A DNA stretch of 64,000 nt. It comes from Brachyhypopomus gauderio (taxonomy: Eukaryota; Chordata; Actinopteri; Gymnotiformes; Hypopomidae). The stretch lies in assembly GCF_052324685.1 (NCBI RefSeq), contig NW_027506914.1, forward strand, positions 124,001 through 188,000, in the 5' to 3' direction. Positions 36,401 through 48,070 of the stretch are shown in pieces (positions within the stretch are counted from its first letter, which is position 1; each line of letters begins with the position of its first letter). The position numbers and the translations under genes are program-made. Under the pieces are notes generated by a model. It searched no databases. It was given only the letters and a program-made list of their open reading frames with translations, and was not told the origin of the DNA.

Positions 36401-36737
36401 CGATGAGACTGTTGAGCACCTTTTGCTATATTGTCCCCGCTCAGCAGAGATATGGCAATACATGAAAGAAATCGGGCTTAATATTACCATAAACGAAAAA
36501 GCTGTCATGCATGGCATATTCATAGAAACACTTCCAAAAAAAGTTCACAACCTGTTTTGGCTAACAATCTGCATAATAAACAATAAAATTTGGAAAACAA
36601 GATGCAAAATGATAATAAACCAGTGCCATATCTCTGCTGAGACGGTTTTTAAACAGATAAAAATCGAATTGAGGAGACAACGGACGGTCGATAGAAGGAC
36701 AATTAACACACTGCCATGGGACATTTTGGATTTTTGA
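33447..36737 (+). CDS. LINE ORF2: APE endonuclease and reverse transcriptase (copy 2)
   Basis: 1096 residues, the same predicted protein as copy 1; the substitutions noticed are silent (GTG/GCG region, ACC/ACT). SDHLG, YADD and the terminal Cys/His motif are all kept. Confidence 0.9.
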   Translation: MTNLNVTSLNIRGIQSEKNRVKKIAALLQKKTDIFCLQELRLTSAQDVEDVKKMWINENIIISIGENRADGVAVLFNIDVEIIKIRYIIPGRLLMVDCYIKNQKIRIINVYTPPDRAGKMRILHKLYELSVGYSTILCGDFNTTTHRNDKFPPSNSISREGKLLKRVSETCKLKDSFREKFPEDFGFTRFDKKIKTRIDRIYVSDKIHVMIYKTEYLVESDHLGVSVKLSFDNRAQIGYWKLNTNCLKNKELVGELTDEINRIKDLRVLTKSDNHMWAIFKKQITAFFKRKCKDLNIQKNEKYYSLISKYIELQTKQIRDEEEEEELYKIKSEITQINDDLTLNIQIQAGVDTIHSGNLQTIIKQLQKRKESKYIKGIKDDLGNVITDENDKRNLIAKTCREGSTRVNVDDHDILKFLSNCKITPSINDDGLTNPITIKEVLTAISELNVGKSPGPDGLPSEFYKLCSSNIADLLVKMYNEGIKTGEMQKDFYHSVVSLIFKKGNENDLDNWRQISVMNIDYKILAKIVMNRMTKTLQNIIDSEQTCAIKGRFMWDNLGMLRELITNNIGREFFIVALDQKKAFDFISREYLWCVLKYYGFPDKFINIIRLLYMRSNVQINVNGILTEGFEVQRGVKQGCPLSAALYVIAISPLLNIIKNDNRLQGARTASNQIIKVSAYADDVTIFIKNQTELEVIKQLFKEYESVSGAKLNSNKTEVVWMGKNPAPPLDMECKKEIKILGIILTNGKCAEENWKQKEIEVQNEIDLWKVSNFKSRIKIIKTFVLSKLLFLATVFPPDKKTINRLNKMCVRFIWGSNREVTKRELLFKPIEKGGLNAMEMGNKLTIAFCKNVAQAIDRRADWVGDRKDWTKKRGRGRHKIPDFKLLYGDFISKHSETNIDWLNMTNKVIYNKIIAKEYGGNFCFKYLTPNEMDVGIKNLRCKDLSENMRDVMWLIGVGRLSVRCVVKWSCYVTTKLCPINGCNNDETVEHLLLYCPRSAEIWQYMKEIGLNITINEKAVMHGIFIETLPKKVHNLFWLTICIINNKIWKTRCKMIINQCHISAETVFKQIKIELRRQRTVDRRTINTLPWDILDF

Positions 36738-36858
36738 TAGTGAGTAATTGAATGTAAAGGAAAAAAAAAAAAAAAAAAAAAGGATGTATGTGTGTATTTT
36801 GTTTATTGGTGTATATTCCCACATGTTTTTTTTTTTTTTGAATAGCTGTTGAAAATCA

Positions 36859-38455
<1,597 letters not shown>

Positions 38456-38483
38456 TTTACCACCCTTACCTCTTCCAGACATC

Positions 38484-38720
38484 GCTAAACGTTTCTTTCA
38501 CTACTCACAGAAAAGTGAAACAATAAAGCTGCAAAACCCAGCACGCATCTGTTATACTTCTCTACAGGACCTGCTTGAAGACACTGGAGCACTGGAGGAG
38601 GCGGAGCTAAATGCCACGTTCCTCCAAAGCCTCCAGCACCACATTTAGATGAACTGGAACAAGGACTCCACGCTAAGTCACAAAAAGTACAATTTTACAA
38701 TTTGAGATAGTTTAGGCAAG
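38484..38720 (-). promoter_or_regulatory. H4 promoter (inverted copy)
   Basis: The complement matches 1250-1485 closely (ACTTAGCGTGGAGTCCTTGT, GGCATTTAGCTCCGCCTCCT, GAGAAGTATAACAGA with the TATA-like box near 38553-38558). It drives the broken H4/UBE2W locus. Confidence 0.75.
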
Positions 38721-38836
38721 CACAACAAGCAGCAAAGAGAAGGGAAAAGAGAAAGCAAAGAAAGACAACAGCCGGCCTACAACTCTTACTGTTACTACTA
38801 CTGCTAATAACAAGAATAAGACTTGGCATAGAAGTA

Positions 38837-39669
38837 CACTATATTGCCAAAAGTATTCGCTCACCCATCCAAATGATCAGGATGAGGTATTTCAATCACT
38901 TCCTTGGCCACAGGGGTATAAAATTAAGCACCTTTGCATGCAGACTGTTTTTACAAAGTATTTGTGAAATAATGGGTTGTTCAATGAATCCAGCATGAAA
39001 TTGTAATAGGATGCCACCTGTGCAACAAATCCAGTCCTGAAATGTCCTTGCTCCAAAATATTCCGCAGTCAACTGTCAGCTGTATTATAAGAAGATTGAA
39101 GTGTTTGGGAACCACAGCAACTCAGCCACTAAGTAGTAGGCCAGGTGAACTGATGGAGCAGGTTCAGCGGATGCTGAAGCACATTGTGTAAAGAGGACAT
39201 CCAAAATGCATGTGGCCTTCAGATTAACTCAAGAACAGTGTGCAGAGACCTTCATGGAATGGGGTTCCATGGCTGAGCAGCTGCATCCAAGCCATACATC
39301 ACCAAGTGCAATGCAAAGCATCAGATGCAGTGGTGTAAAGCACTCCACCTCTGTACTCAAAAGCAGTCGAGGCGTGTTCTCTGGAGTGACAAATCACGTT
39401 TCTCTATCACGTTTCTGGCAATCTTATGGACCAGGCCTTCTGCTCCAACATCAGTATATGACCTCACAAGTGCGCTTCTGGAAGAATGATCAAAATCTCC
39501 ATGAACACACTCCTAAACTTTGTGCACAGCCTTCCCAGAAGAGTTGAAGCTGTTCTAGATGCAAAGTGTGGACCAACGTCAAATTGAACCCTATGGATTA
39601 GGAATGAGATGTCACTTAAGCTCATATGTGAGTCAAGGAAGGTGAGCGAATACTTTTGGCAATATAGTG
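38837..39669. mobile_element. Tc1/mariner element, degraded
   Basis: TIRs CACTATATTGCCAAAAGTAT and its complement at the two ends, with TA duplication. Length 833 bp. The interior keeps traces of a Tc1-like transposase (for example the AEQLHPSHTSPS and QYMTSQVRFWKNDQ regions in 39206-39547), but no full frame. Confidence 0.85.
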
Positions 39670-39671
39670 TA

Positions 39672-40290
39672 GATCCTCAGCACTGGGAACTAGAGTTTCA
39701 AACATCTACGTTAGAGGAGTCCTGCTGTAAAATGGAGAAATATGCACTCTTTCTTTAAAATGAGAAGTCTGAAACCTGTTCCTCAGGGCAACCTGAACAC
39801 AGCTCAGGAAAATTATTTTATAATAATAAATATTATTATTATTAGAGGGCTTGAAAAGTCTTATTTTGTTATGCATCATACTTCTTCTTATTATAGGACT
39901 TGTGCTACATTTTTTTTTTTGAGTTGACAGCATTTGTAATTGTTTATGAATTTAAACATTCTTAAAGCCCCATAGAAATTAATGGCGAAATTTTCAGAAT
40001 TTAAAATTATAACTGCCAGTTAGTGTGCTGTAGTGAAAAATGATCAAAAATCTCCTGGATAAACTGCTGTAAAATCTTTAAGCATTTACCTAGAAGCTCC
40101 ATTTAAATTTTACATAGGAGAGAAACTTGTCCTTTCCGGCAGTCCTAAATATCTATCATTTGAATAATTACTTTTTAAAGTTATGACCATTTGTTTGGCC
40201 CTATGCACCACAAATTGCCCCATGGGCTCTCATGTAAACTTATCAAAATAAGAGTTAAGCTTTTTCTCAATTTGCCTCGGTGTTTAACTT
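39672..40290. other. Spacer without recognised genes
   Basis: AT-rich; short (ATT)n run near 39830. Nothing recognised. Confidence 0.4.
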
Positions 40291-40299
40291 GTCATAAAT

Positions 40300-40720
40300 C
40301 AGACAATACATACATACATCTCTCTCATACACACTCCACACAGACACACACATACCTACATCTCTCTCATACCCATGCCACGTACACAGACAGATACATA
40401 GCTAAGGAGGTGGTCATACATACAATACACCTTCATACACACAACATATGCATCATATATGCCATAAATATACACACCACATACAATCCCATGAACCATA
40501 ACACACAACTAGACTCTACACACATTGCACTCTAATCCTGTCACAACAGGTAGCTCCCCCCACACACCCACACACATACATCTGTCTCTTACCCATTCCA
40601 CACAGACACACACACCACACAGACACATACATACATACATCTCTCTCATACCCACAGCACACAGACATACAGCACACAGCACACTGTGCACCTTCATACA
40701 CATCATACTATACACACTAT
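40300..40720 (+). repeat. Cryptic CA-rich tandem repeat
   Basis: Degenerate repeats of CATACATCTCTCTCATAC and CACACAGACACACAC words, spaced 40-60 bases apart, with no coding meaning. Confidence 0.75.
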
Positions 40721-40766
40721 TCACCTTCATGAACTACACGCATCTGGGCTTTAGAAAGTCCTAGAG

Positions 40767-41015
40767 CAGGGGTACTCAACTGGCGGACCGCGGTCCGGAT
40801 CCGGACCCAATCTCATTCCTGATTAACTGGATACGGACCAAAAAAAAAAACGGAGCATTTATTTCAGGGCTATTGAAAAATAAACACTCCGTCACGAGTG
40901 TTATGTTTGCCACCCCCGCTCAACAACTTACGTTCGCCACCCCCGCCGCACCGGACCTCAGGTCACAGGTATCTGCCAAAATTGGACCGTGGACAAATTT
41001 AGTTGAGTACTCCTG
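40767..41015. mobile_element. hAT-type MITE with G-tract module (inverted relative of 12311-12623)
   Basis: CAGGGGTACTCAAC...GTTGAGTACTCCTG ends and an imperfect 8-bp duplication TCCTAGAG / TCCTAGGA. It carries the complement of GGTGGCGAACGTAAGTTGTT at 40913-40945. Confidence 0.8.
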
Positions 41016-41094
41016 TCCTAGGAGGAGTAGTTAATGGGGATTGACAAACCAGAGCAGAGGCCAGGCAGCAGACACACAGGCTAGGCTGTTCTAG

Positions 41095-41860
41095 TGTTGT
41101 GTTGTTCGCGAACGATTCGTTGAAATGAACGAATCATTTGAGAGAACGTACTGAATCGATTCACTTCCTCAGCTGATTCGTTCCTTTTTCAGTTCAGTAG
41201 TTGAGCTCAGCAGCGACCGTGCAGGCCGGCAGGGGGAACTGCTGTGTGGCCTGTGAATCACTGATTCACCCGTGAATCTAGAGGCGGAGACATTCATTGT
41301 GAGGGAACTGCGCATGCTCAGTGATTCGTTCACTGTACTGAGGGATCTCGTTCACTCTCTGATTCGTTCACTGTACTGAGAGCTCTCGTTCACACTCTGA
41401 TTCGTTCACTGAACTGAGGGCTCTCGTTCACTCTCTGATTCGTTCACTGTACTGAGAGCTCTCGTTCACACTCTGATTCGTTCACTGAACTGAGGGCTCT
41501 CGTTCACTCTCTGATTCGTTCACTGAACTGAGGGCTCTCGTTCACTCTCTGATTCGTTCACTCAACTGAGGGCTCTTGTTCACTCTCTGATTCGTTCATG
41601 AACTGAGGACTCTCGTTCATTCTCTGATTCGTTCACTGTACTGTGGGCTCTCGTTCATTCTCTGATTCGTTCACTGAACATACTGTCACCCAGAGAACTG
41701 TTGCTAAGGACGTGATTTACGTTTACACTGCCACTCACTCACATTTTCTTTTTGATTGCATATTTAAGTTGATATTTTCTTCTGAATGTACAGTTTTTAT
41801 CTTAATTTTATATTTATTTTGCACTCAGTTGTAGGTTAGTACATACTTAATTTTTGTATT
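41095..41860. mobile_element. hAT-like non-autonomous element with internal minisatellite
   Basis: Starts near TGTTCGCGAACGATTCGTTG, a palindromic hAT-like opening; the interior is the minisatellite at 41310-41690. The right end is not certain. Confidence 0.45.
41310..41690 (+). repeat. 39-40 bp minisatellite
   Basis: About nine tandem copies of TCTGATTCGTTCACTGAACT plus GAGGGCTCTCGTTCACTC, with alternating ACTGTACTGAGAG and ACTGAACTGAGGG variants, implying higher-order (two-unit) duplication. Confidence 0.9.
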
Positions 41861-41864
41861 AAGT

Positions 41865-42190
41865 TACAGTGATCCCACGCCACTTCACGCTTCAGTTTTT
41901 GCGAATTCACTCTTTCACGGGTTTTTATAAGATATTAATGGGGAAAAATAATTCGTGGGTCTTCACTTTTTCACCGGTTGTCTGCGGAATTCGATCTGCT
42001 GAAAAAAAATATATTTTATGATTTTTTACATGACAAAATCCCAAAATGTATAAAAATATATTATAAGTATTAATTCTAACAATTAACAAGGAATCTTATA
42101 AATAATAAAATAGTACGAATTACAGGAAATAGTGCATATTTACTCTCGGAAACGAGAACCAGCATCACTTGCCTGAGACTCTACTCGCCT
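41865..42190. other. Unclassified repeat-like sequence
   Basis: Begins CAGTGATCCCACGCCACTTC, resembling a common vertebrate MITE start, but no matching end was found. Confidence 0.3.
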
Positions 42191-42194
42191 ACAT

Positions 42195-42420
42195 GAGATT
42201 GTATAGAATAGAATAGAATAGAATAGAATAGAATAGAATAGGTACTTTATTAATCCCGAAGGAAAATAAGTATGCAACACAACTGCTCGCTGGACAAGCA
42301 CACATGCACAGAACAGTGTGGGAATGGTTATTAAGTGAATGGGAAAAGTTTATGTAAAGGTGTGGGGAGGGTTTATAAAGCCTTAATATAGTGTATAAAA
42401 ACTTAAATAAATATACCATT
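42195..42420 (-). mobile_element. 3' end of an L2/Rex1-type LINE (minus strand)
   Basis: Reads on the minus strand toward TTCCTTCGGGATTAATAAAG and an (ATTCT)n tail, the standard 3' terminus of this LINE group. Truncated at its 5' side. Confidence 0.75.
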
Positions 42421-43855
42421 TCTACTTCGTGGATTGCAGGTAGTTCTGGAATCTCCAGAATGTGATAAAGTACCGGGAGTACCTGGAGTGCAGTGTGCTG
42501 TGCTTTTCTGAGACCTGGCTGTGTACTGACTGTCCGTACTCTAACGTGTCGGTGCCCGGCTTTCGGATCGTGAGGGCCGACATGAAAAATGGTGTCATCC
42601 GCAACATCTTACTATTAAGGAGAGTCATTGTTGTTCAAACGCTGAACTTTTAGCAGTCAGTTCACGTCCGTACTACCTGCCGAGGGAATTCACCGCCACC
42701 ATCTTTGTTATTGTTTACATTCCACCAATTGCGGATGCGGAGGTAGCGTGTGACGTTATACTCTCATGTATCGCAAGACTTCAGACTCTGTATCCAAATG
42801 CTCTTCAATCATGACTTCAATCACGTCACACTCTCCACCACCTTACCAAAGTTTTACCAGTTTGTAAAGTGTGCAACAAGGGAGAATAAAGTCCTGGATC
42901 TTCTGTATGCAAATGTGAAAAATGCATACAGCTCATCTGCACTTCCCCCACTTGGTAGGTCCGATCACAATTTGGTCCTGCTGACCCCCACATACCGACC
43001 AGTGGTCTTAAGACCGCCTGTGACAGTAAAGACCATCAGGAGGTGGACTCCAGAGGCAGAGGGGGCTCTGCAATTCTGCTTTGAGACCACAGACTGGGGA
43101 GTTTTGTATGAGTCAGCTGGAGAGGACATTAACAATGTGACGAACCACATCACTGACTACATCAACTTCTGTACTGACACCATTGTTCCAGTCAGGCGGG
43201 TGCATTGTTTTCCCAACAACAAAGCATGGATCACCAGTGACATGAAAGAACTTTTAAATAAAAAGAAGCAGGCTTTCAAGCTGAGAGACAAAGATCTTCT
43301 TAGGAGTGTGCAAAAGCAGCTGAAGGTGAGACTGAGGGTGAACAAGGAGACATACAAAAGGAAGCTGGAAGGCCAACTACAGCAGAACAATGCCAAGGAA
43401 GTCTGGTCAGGAATGAAGATGATCATGGGCTTCAGTTCACAACAACAAGCTGCTGGGGGTAGTCTGGACACAGCCAATGAGCTAAATGCTTTCTTCAATA
43501 GATTTAGCACACCCACACCCATCACCAGCAGCACCCTGTTCACACCCTTGTCACCTCAACAGCTTTCTCATTCCTTTTCGCACCCCACCACTTCACAGCC
43601 GTTGTCTGAAGCCAGGCAAAGCTGCAGGCCCTCATGGAATTGTCCCAAGAGTCCTGAAGGTCTGTGCCTCTCAGCTGTGTGAGATCCTCCAGCAGGTGTT
43701 GGGGAAATCATCATGTCTGGTTCCTGTTCCAAAAAAAGTCTCAGACTTCCACTCTCAATGACTACAGACCAGTGGCTCTCACATCTCATGTCATGAAGGT
43801 CCTTGAAAGACTTGTTCTGACATATCTCTGACCTCAGGTCAGCCCTTTCCTGGAC

Positions 43856-45169
43856 CAGAGGTGGGTAGGAACGCGTTACATTTACTCCGTTACATTTACT
43901 CAAGTAGCTTTTTGGACAAAAATGTACTTGTAGGAGTAGTTTTAATATGAAAGACTTCTACTTTTACTTGAGTAAATATGTGGTGAGAAAAACGCGACTT
44001 TTACTCCATTACAATCGGATTTGCACCGCGCGCTACCGTTACTTTCGTTTTGTAAATAATTCGTCTTTTCAGCGAGAAAAGACTGACCAACGTCTCGTCA
44101 CCCGAGTATGAGTGACCAATCAAATGAAGCCGGTCAATCACGTGATCACATATGCAAACTTTCTCCACCGTAGCAAGAAAGTGACAGAAAAACCTACCGA
44201 ACATCCCTGACCTCACATACAGCCAATGTTTACATTACAAATGTGTAAAAGGACAGTTATATAATGCGCTGCAGGGTTGCCAAGTTTTCAAGATCACTTT
44301 TAGTGAGATTTAAACTGGGGTAGGGGGTGGGGGTTTGGGTAGTGAACGTAAATTGTTGACGGGGGGGGGGGTATAAAATGGACACAAATTAGTATTATAT
44401 TGCGATCGATCGATCGCCAGTGGTTGGCACCAGAGCGAACTAGTAACTCATTGAATCATAGATGTGGATCAGAGGTAAATAAACTAGATTTTTTCCGGCG
44501 TGAGAAATCACATGTGTGGCGTGTAAGCGTGTGAAGACAGTCAAATGCGTGTGTCTCACGCTCAATGCGTGAGAGTTTGCAACCTTGGCGCTGCCAATTG
44601 TGTCTGCAAACGTGTGGACATTTCAGCCTACAAGAACTCAACATCAAATATGAGGAAACACGGTGCGATAAGTTTGCTGTATGTATAATTTTGTGTAATG
44701 CTATATCTCTGAGGCATAACGTTTGTATGATGTAATTATTAAATGTATAACGCAGTGCAATACTAAAAACCAGTTCTCACACTGATTGTACACACTAGCA
44801 ATATAGGTTTATAGATTAAGTCTGCTACAAATTGATTGAGTTGGTGTCAAGTTGTAGCTACATGTATTGGCTGACAGTCTTAGTCAGTTAGTGCCTTTGT
44901 GGAACACATTAAAGTTACACAGGCCTAATTATTTTTATCATTAAAAGTCATTGTTTCCCGTAATTCAATTTCCCATTATGTAATTTACTGACACGAGACA
45001 GTACTCATGCATTTACTCACTACTTGAGTAGCTTTTACTCAAAGTACTTTTTTACTTTTACTCAAGTAAATTTTTGGGATGCATACTTTTACTTTTACTT
45101 GAGTAACATTTGGTTCAAGTAACTGTACTTTTACTTGAGTAAAATTGTTGAATACTCTACCCACCTCTG
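43856..45169. mobile_element. hAT-like non-autonomous element
   Basis: Ends CAGAGGTGGGTAG and CTACCCACCTCTG with 8-bp duplication TCCTGGAC (43848-43855 and 45170-45177). The subterminal TTTACTTGAGTAAA words repeat many times. No transposase. Inserted in the LINE. Confidence 0.88.
44272..44587. mobile_element. Small MITE nested in the hAT-like element
   Basis: CAGGGTTGCCAAG...GCAACCTTG ends with GCGCTG duplicated at both sides. Includes GTGAACGTAAATTGTTGACG plus a G-run and the GATCGATCGATCGCCAG block. A related copy lies inverted at 61590-61850. Confidence 0.65.
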
Positions 45170-46288
45170 TCCTGGACCCTCCGAAGTTTGCTTACCAGCA
45201 GAAGATTTGAGTGGATGATGCTGTGATCTACTTACTGCAGAAGGCTCACTATCATCTTGACCAGACCAACACATCTGTGAGAGCCACCTTTTTGACTTTT
45301 TCGTCTCAAGTGCTTTTAACACTATTCAACCCATCATACTGAAGGAAAAACTGATTAAGATGATGGTGGATAAGCCCATGATCCACTGGTTCCGGGACTA
45401 CCTGTCTGCTAGACCCCAGTATGTGAGAACCGGAACCTGCCAGTCTTATCGTCTGGTCAGCAACATCGGTGCCCACAGGGAACTGTGCTCTCCCCCTTCC
45501 TTTTCACCCTGTACACCACTGACTTCCAGTACAGGTCTGACCTCTGTCACCTTCAGAAATTTTCTGACGACGTAGTGGTGGTTGGGTGCATCAAGGATGA
45601 ACAGGAAGGAGAATACAGATACCTCATGGACAGATTTGTTGGGTGGTGTAAAAGGAACCACTTGATCATCAATGTGACCAAAACCAAGGAGATGGTGGTG
45701 GACTTCAGAAGGAAGAGATCCACAATCTGCCCTGTCACCATCATGGGTCAGGATGTTGAGCTGGTGGACTCCTACAAATACCTGGGTATGCTGCTGGACA
45801 ACAAACTGGACTGGAAGGCCAACACTGATGCTGTCTACAAGAAGGGGATGAGCAGACTATACTTTCTGAGACGACTGAGGTCCTTTAATGTGTGCAGCAA
45901 GTTGTTGGAGATCTTCTACCAGTCTGTTGTTGCTGGTACTATCTTCTTCGCAGCAGTCTGCTGGGGAAGCATCATCAGGGGAGGAAACACCAGGAAGCTC
46001 ATCAAACTGATCAGGAAAGTCAGCTCAGTTTTGGGATGCCCACTGGTTGGTTTTGAGGAAGTGGTGGAAAAAAGGTCACTCAACAAACTCACTTCTATAC
46101 TAGATAACACATCAAAACCTCTCCATGAGCTACCGGTCAGACAGAGGAGCACCTTTAGCAACAGACTCATCCAGCTCCGCTGCAACAAAGATTGGTACAG
46201 GAGATCATTCATACCAACTGCGATCACGCTGTACAACAGCTCTCCACTGTGCCAGTCGTTACTGCACGACAATGGCTTATCAGGTCCT

Positions 46289-46680
46289 TGTAACATACTG
46301 ATCAGACAGACAAGGTTTCAAGTGCGGGTAATAGCCGCTTATTGAAACAACGATCACAGAGCAATCAAACAGGTGGGTTACTCCGTTCAGGGTGTGTTGT
46401 GCAGGAGTATTGTAATCATAGTCAGGACAGTCCAGGGTCACGCCGGTGAGACAGAAGCCAGGAGGTATAGAGGGACTAGGCAGGGAACGACGTCTAGGAG
46501 GAGAGCAGAGGTCGGTACACAGAAAGGCAGTAACACAGAAAGAACGCTTGGTATGTGGCATGGCAACAACACTTCGCAACCCGGAAGAGAGCGGAGGAAA
46601 CTTAAATAGTTGTGAAGGGGGAGGGGCAATGAGTAGCAGGTGAACTGCATCTGCATGGAGATCATGTGCTATTCCTGACA
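46289..46680. repeat. Solo LTR (fossil)
   Basis: 392 bp, TGTAACATAC...TTCCTGACA, with the 5-bp duplication GTCCT (46284-46288 and 46681-46685). Unrelated to the TGTCACGTTG LTR family. No internal region. Confidence 0.7.
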
Positions 46681-48070
46681 GTCCTGCTCAATTGCACTCA
46701 GTCTACACCAGCTGGTCTTTATAACATTCTCCATGCACTTTGTCCTTCATCAATTTTAACTGTTAATATTACTGCTGTTACTGAGCTTAGTCACTGCGCT
46801 TAGTTAAAACACTAGTACTTACTGCACTATTACGGCATAATACTCATGCCACTACCTTGCACATCAATCTCATGTCATTAGATGTAGATCTCATGTAATC
46901 TATTACTTTCATACTGTTATATTTAATATTTTTTATTCTACTTAATCCTAGCTATATCATAGGTATATTCATTACTACTGATACTTTTATATTATTCTTG
47001 CTCTCTTTGTATCTGTGCTGCTGTAATAACTGACTTTCCCTCTGGGATTAATAAAGTTCAATCTAATCTAATCTATCTGTGACGCTGGGTGGGAGGCAAA
47101 GGATGAGACAGGAATCCAGGTCTCAGACACAACGACACGTTTAATAATACGAATAAGCGCCGTTAGCGCACGTATAACATACACACGATCACACGGAGAA
47201 CGACGAGCACAGGACACTGCGCGAACGCACATTAGGTAGACAAACCACATAAGACCCACGTGATTACGAGACGAGCCACAGGTGAGACGAATCAGCACAA
47301 GACACAACTGCACCCACAGAGAATCACTAACGCAGACTAGGAGACGTAGATGACGTAAACACACGCCCAAAAGGGAGGGGCTGGGGTCCTCAACGTGACC
47401 AAGGGCACTACCCGTCCCAGGGTGCCAACAGGACTGAGTGCCCCGAACCCACATCGATGGGCGGATCCGACGCGTTCAGTCCTGCGCCTGGGAGATGACC
47501 GCCCTCGGTGGAGAGTCCGCCACGAACCGCCTAGAACACCCTCCCTGGGAAGACCGTGGAAAACACATTAGACCAGTGGTTCCCAAACCTTTTCTGCCGT
47601 GCCCCCCTTTAGTAGATGAGAATATTTTTGCGCCCCCCCATATTGACTAGGGATTCATCGATTCACGTTTTTCACTTCCGATACCAATTCAGATATCTGA
47701 GGCTTAGTATCGGCCGATACTGATCCGATACCGATGTGATAAGAGTAAAACAGTGCTGAATTGACTTAAAACATTTTTTTTTAAACACAGACATACTGAA
47801 TTACAAGTTTATTGAAAACTCTGCACCAGTATAGCACACTTAAACACACATATAAATATGTAAAAACAACACAATTTGCATTTGTTCAGTCAGTGCAATT
47901 ATGAATATAACATTGAATGTAAAATTAATAATACCAAAGAACCTGAAACTTACAAAAACAATAGGTTCACAACTTTGGTCAAACATGAAAAAAATAAACT
48001 GCAAGAAACCTTTGAAATGGTTCAAGAATTTTAAATATATTTTAAAATAAATAAGGAGATGAAATAAGAG

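Larger units (their letters stand above)
42434..47077 (+). mobile_element. L2/Rex1-like LINE, broken and interrupted
   Basis: An endonuclease fragment (LECSVLCFSETWLCTDCPYSN, from about 42466), a linker region (42750-43680, with KAWITSDMKELLNKKKQAFK), then after a 1.3 kb hAT insertion the reverse transcriptase: FSDDVVVVG (about 45562), KTKEMVVDFRRK, YKYLGMLLDNKLDWK, and the C-terminal FIPTAITLYNSS (to 46345). The 3' end is CCCTCTGGGATTAATAAAGT with an (ATCTA)n tail at 47045-47077. Several stops and frameshifts are present: the endonuclease frame ends at 42653, the middle frame at 43682, and the YADD-type motif is FSDD. A solo LTR interrupts the 3' region. Not functional. Confidence 0.8.

Noticed and set aside
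41310-41690. CRISPR-like array
   Set aside because: Units are contiguous with no unique spacers, in a eukaryotic genome; it is a minisatellite.
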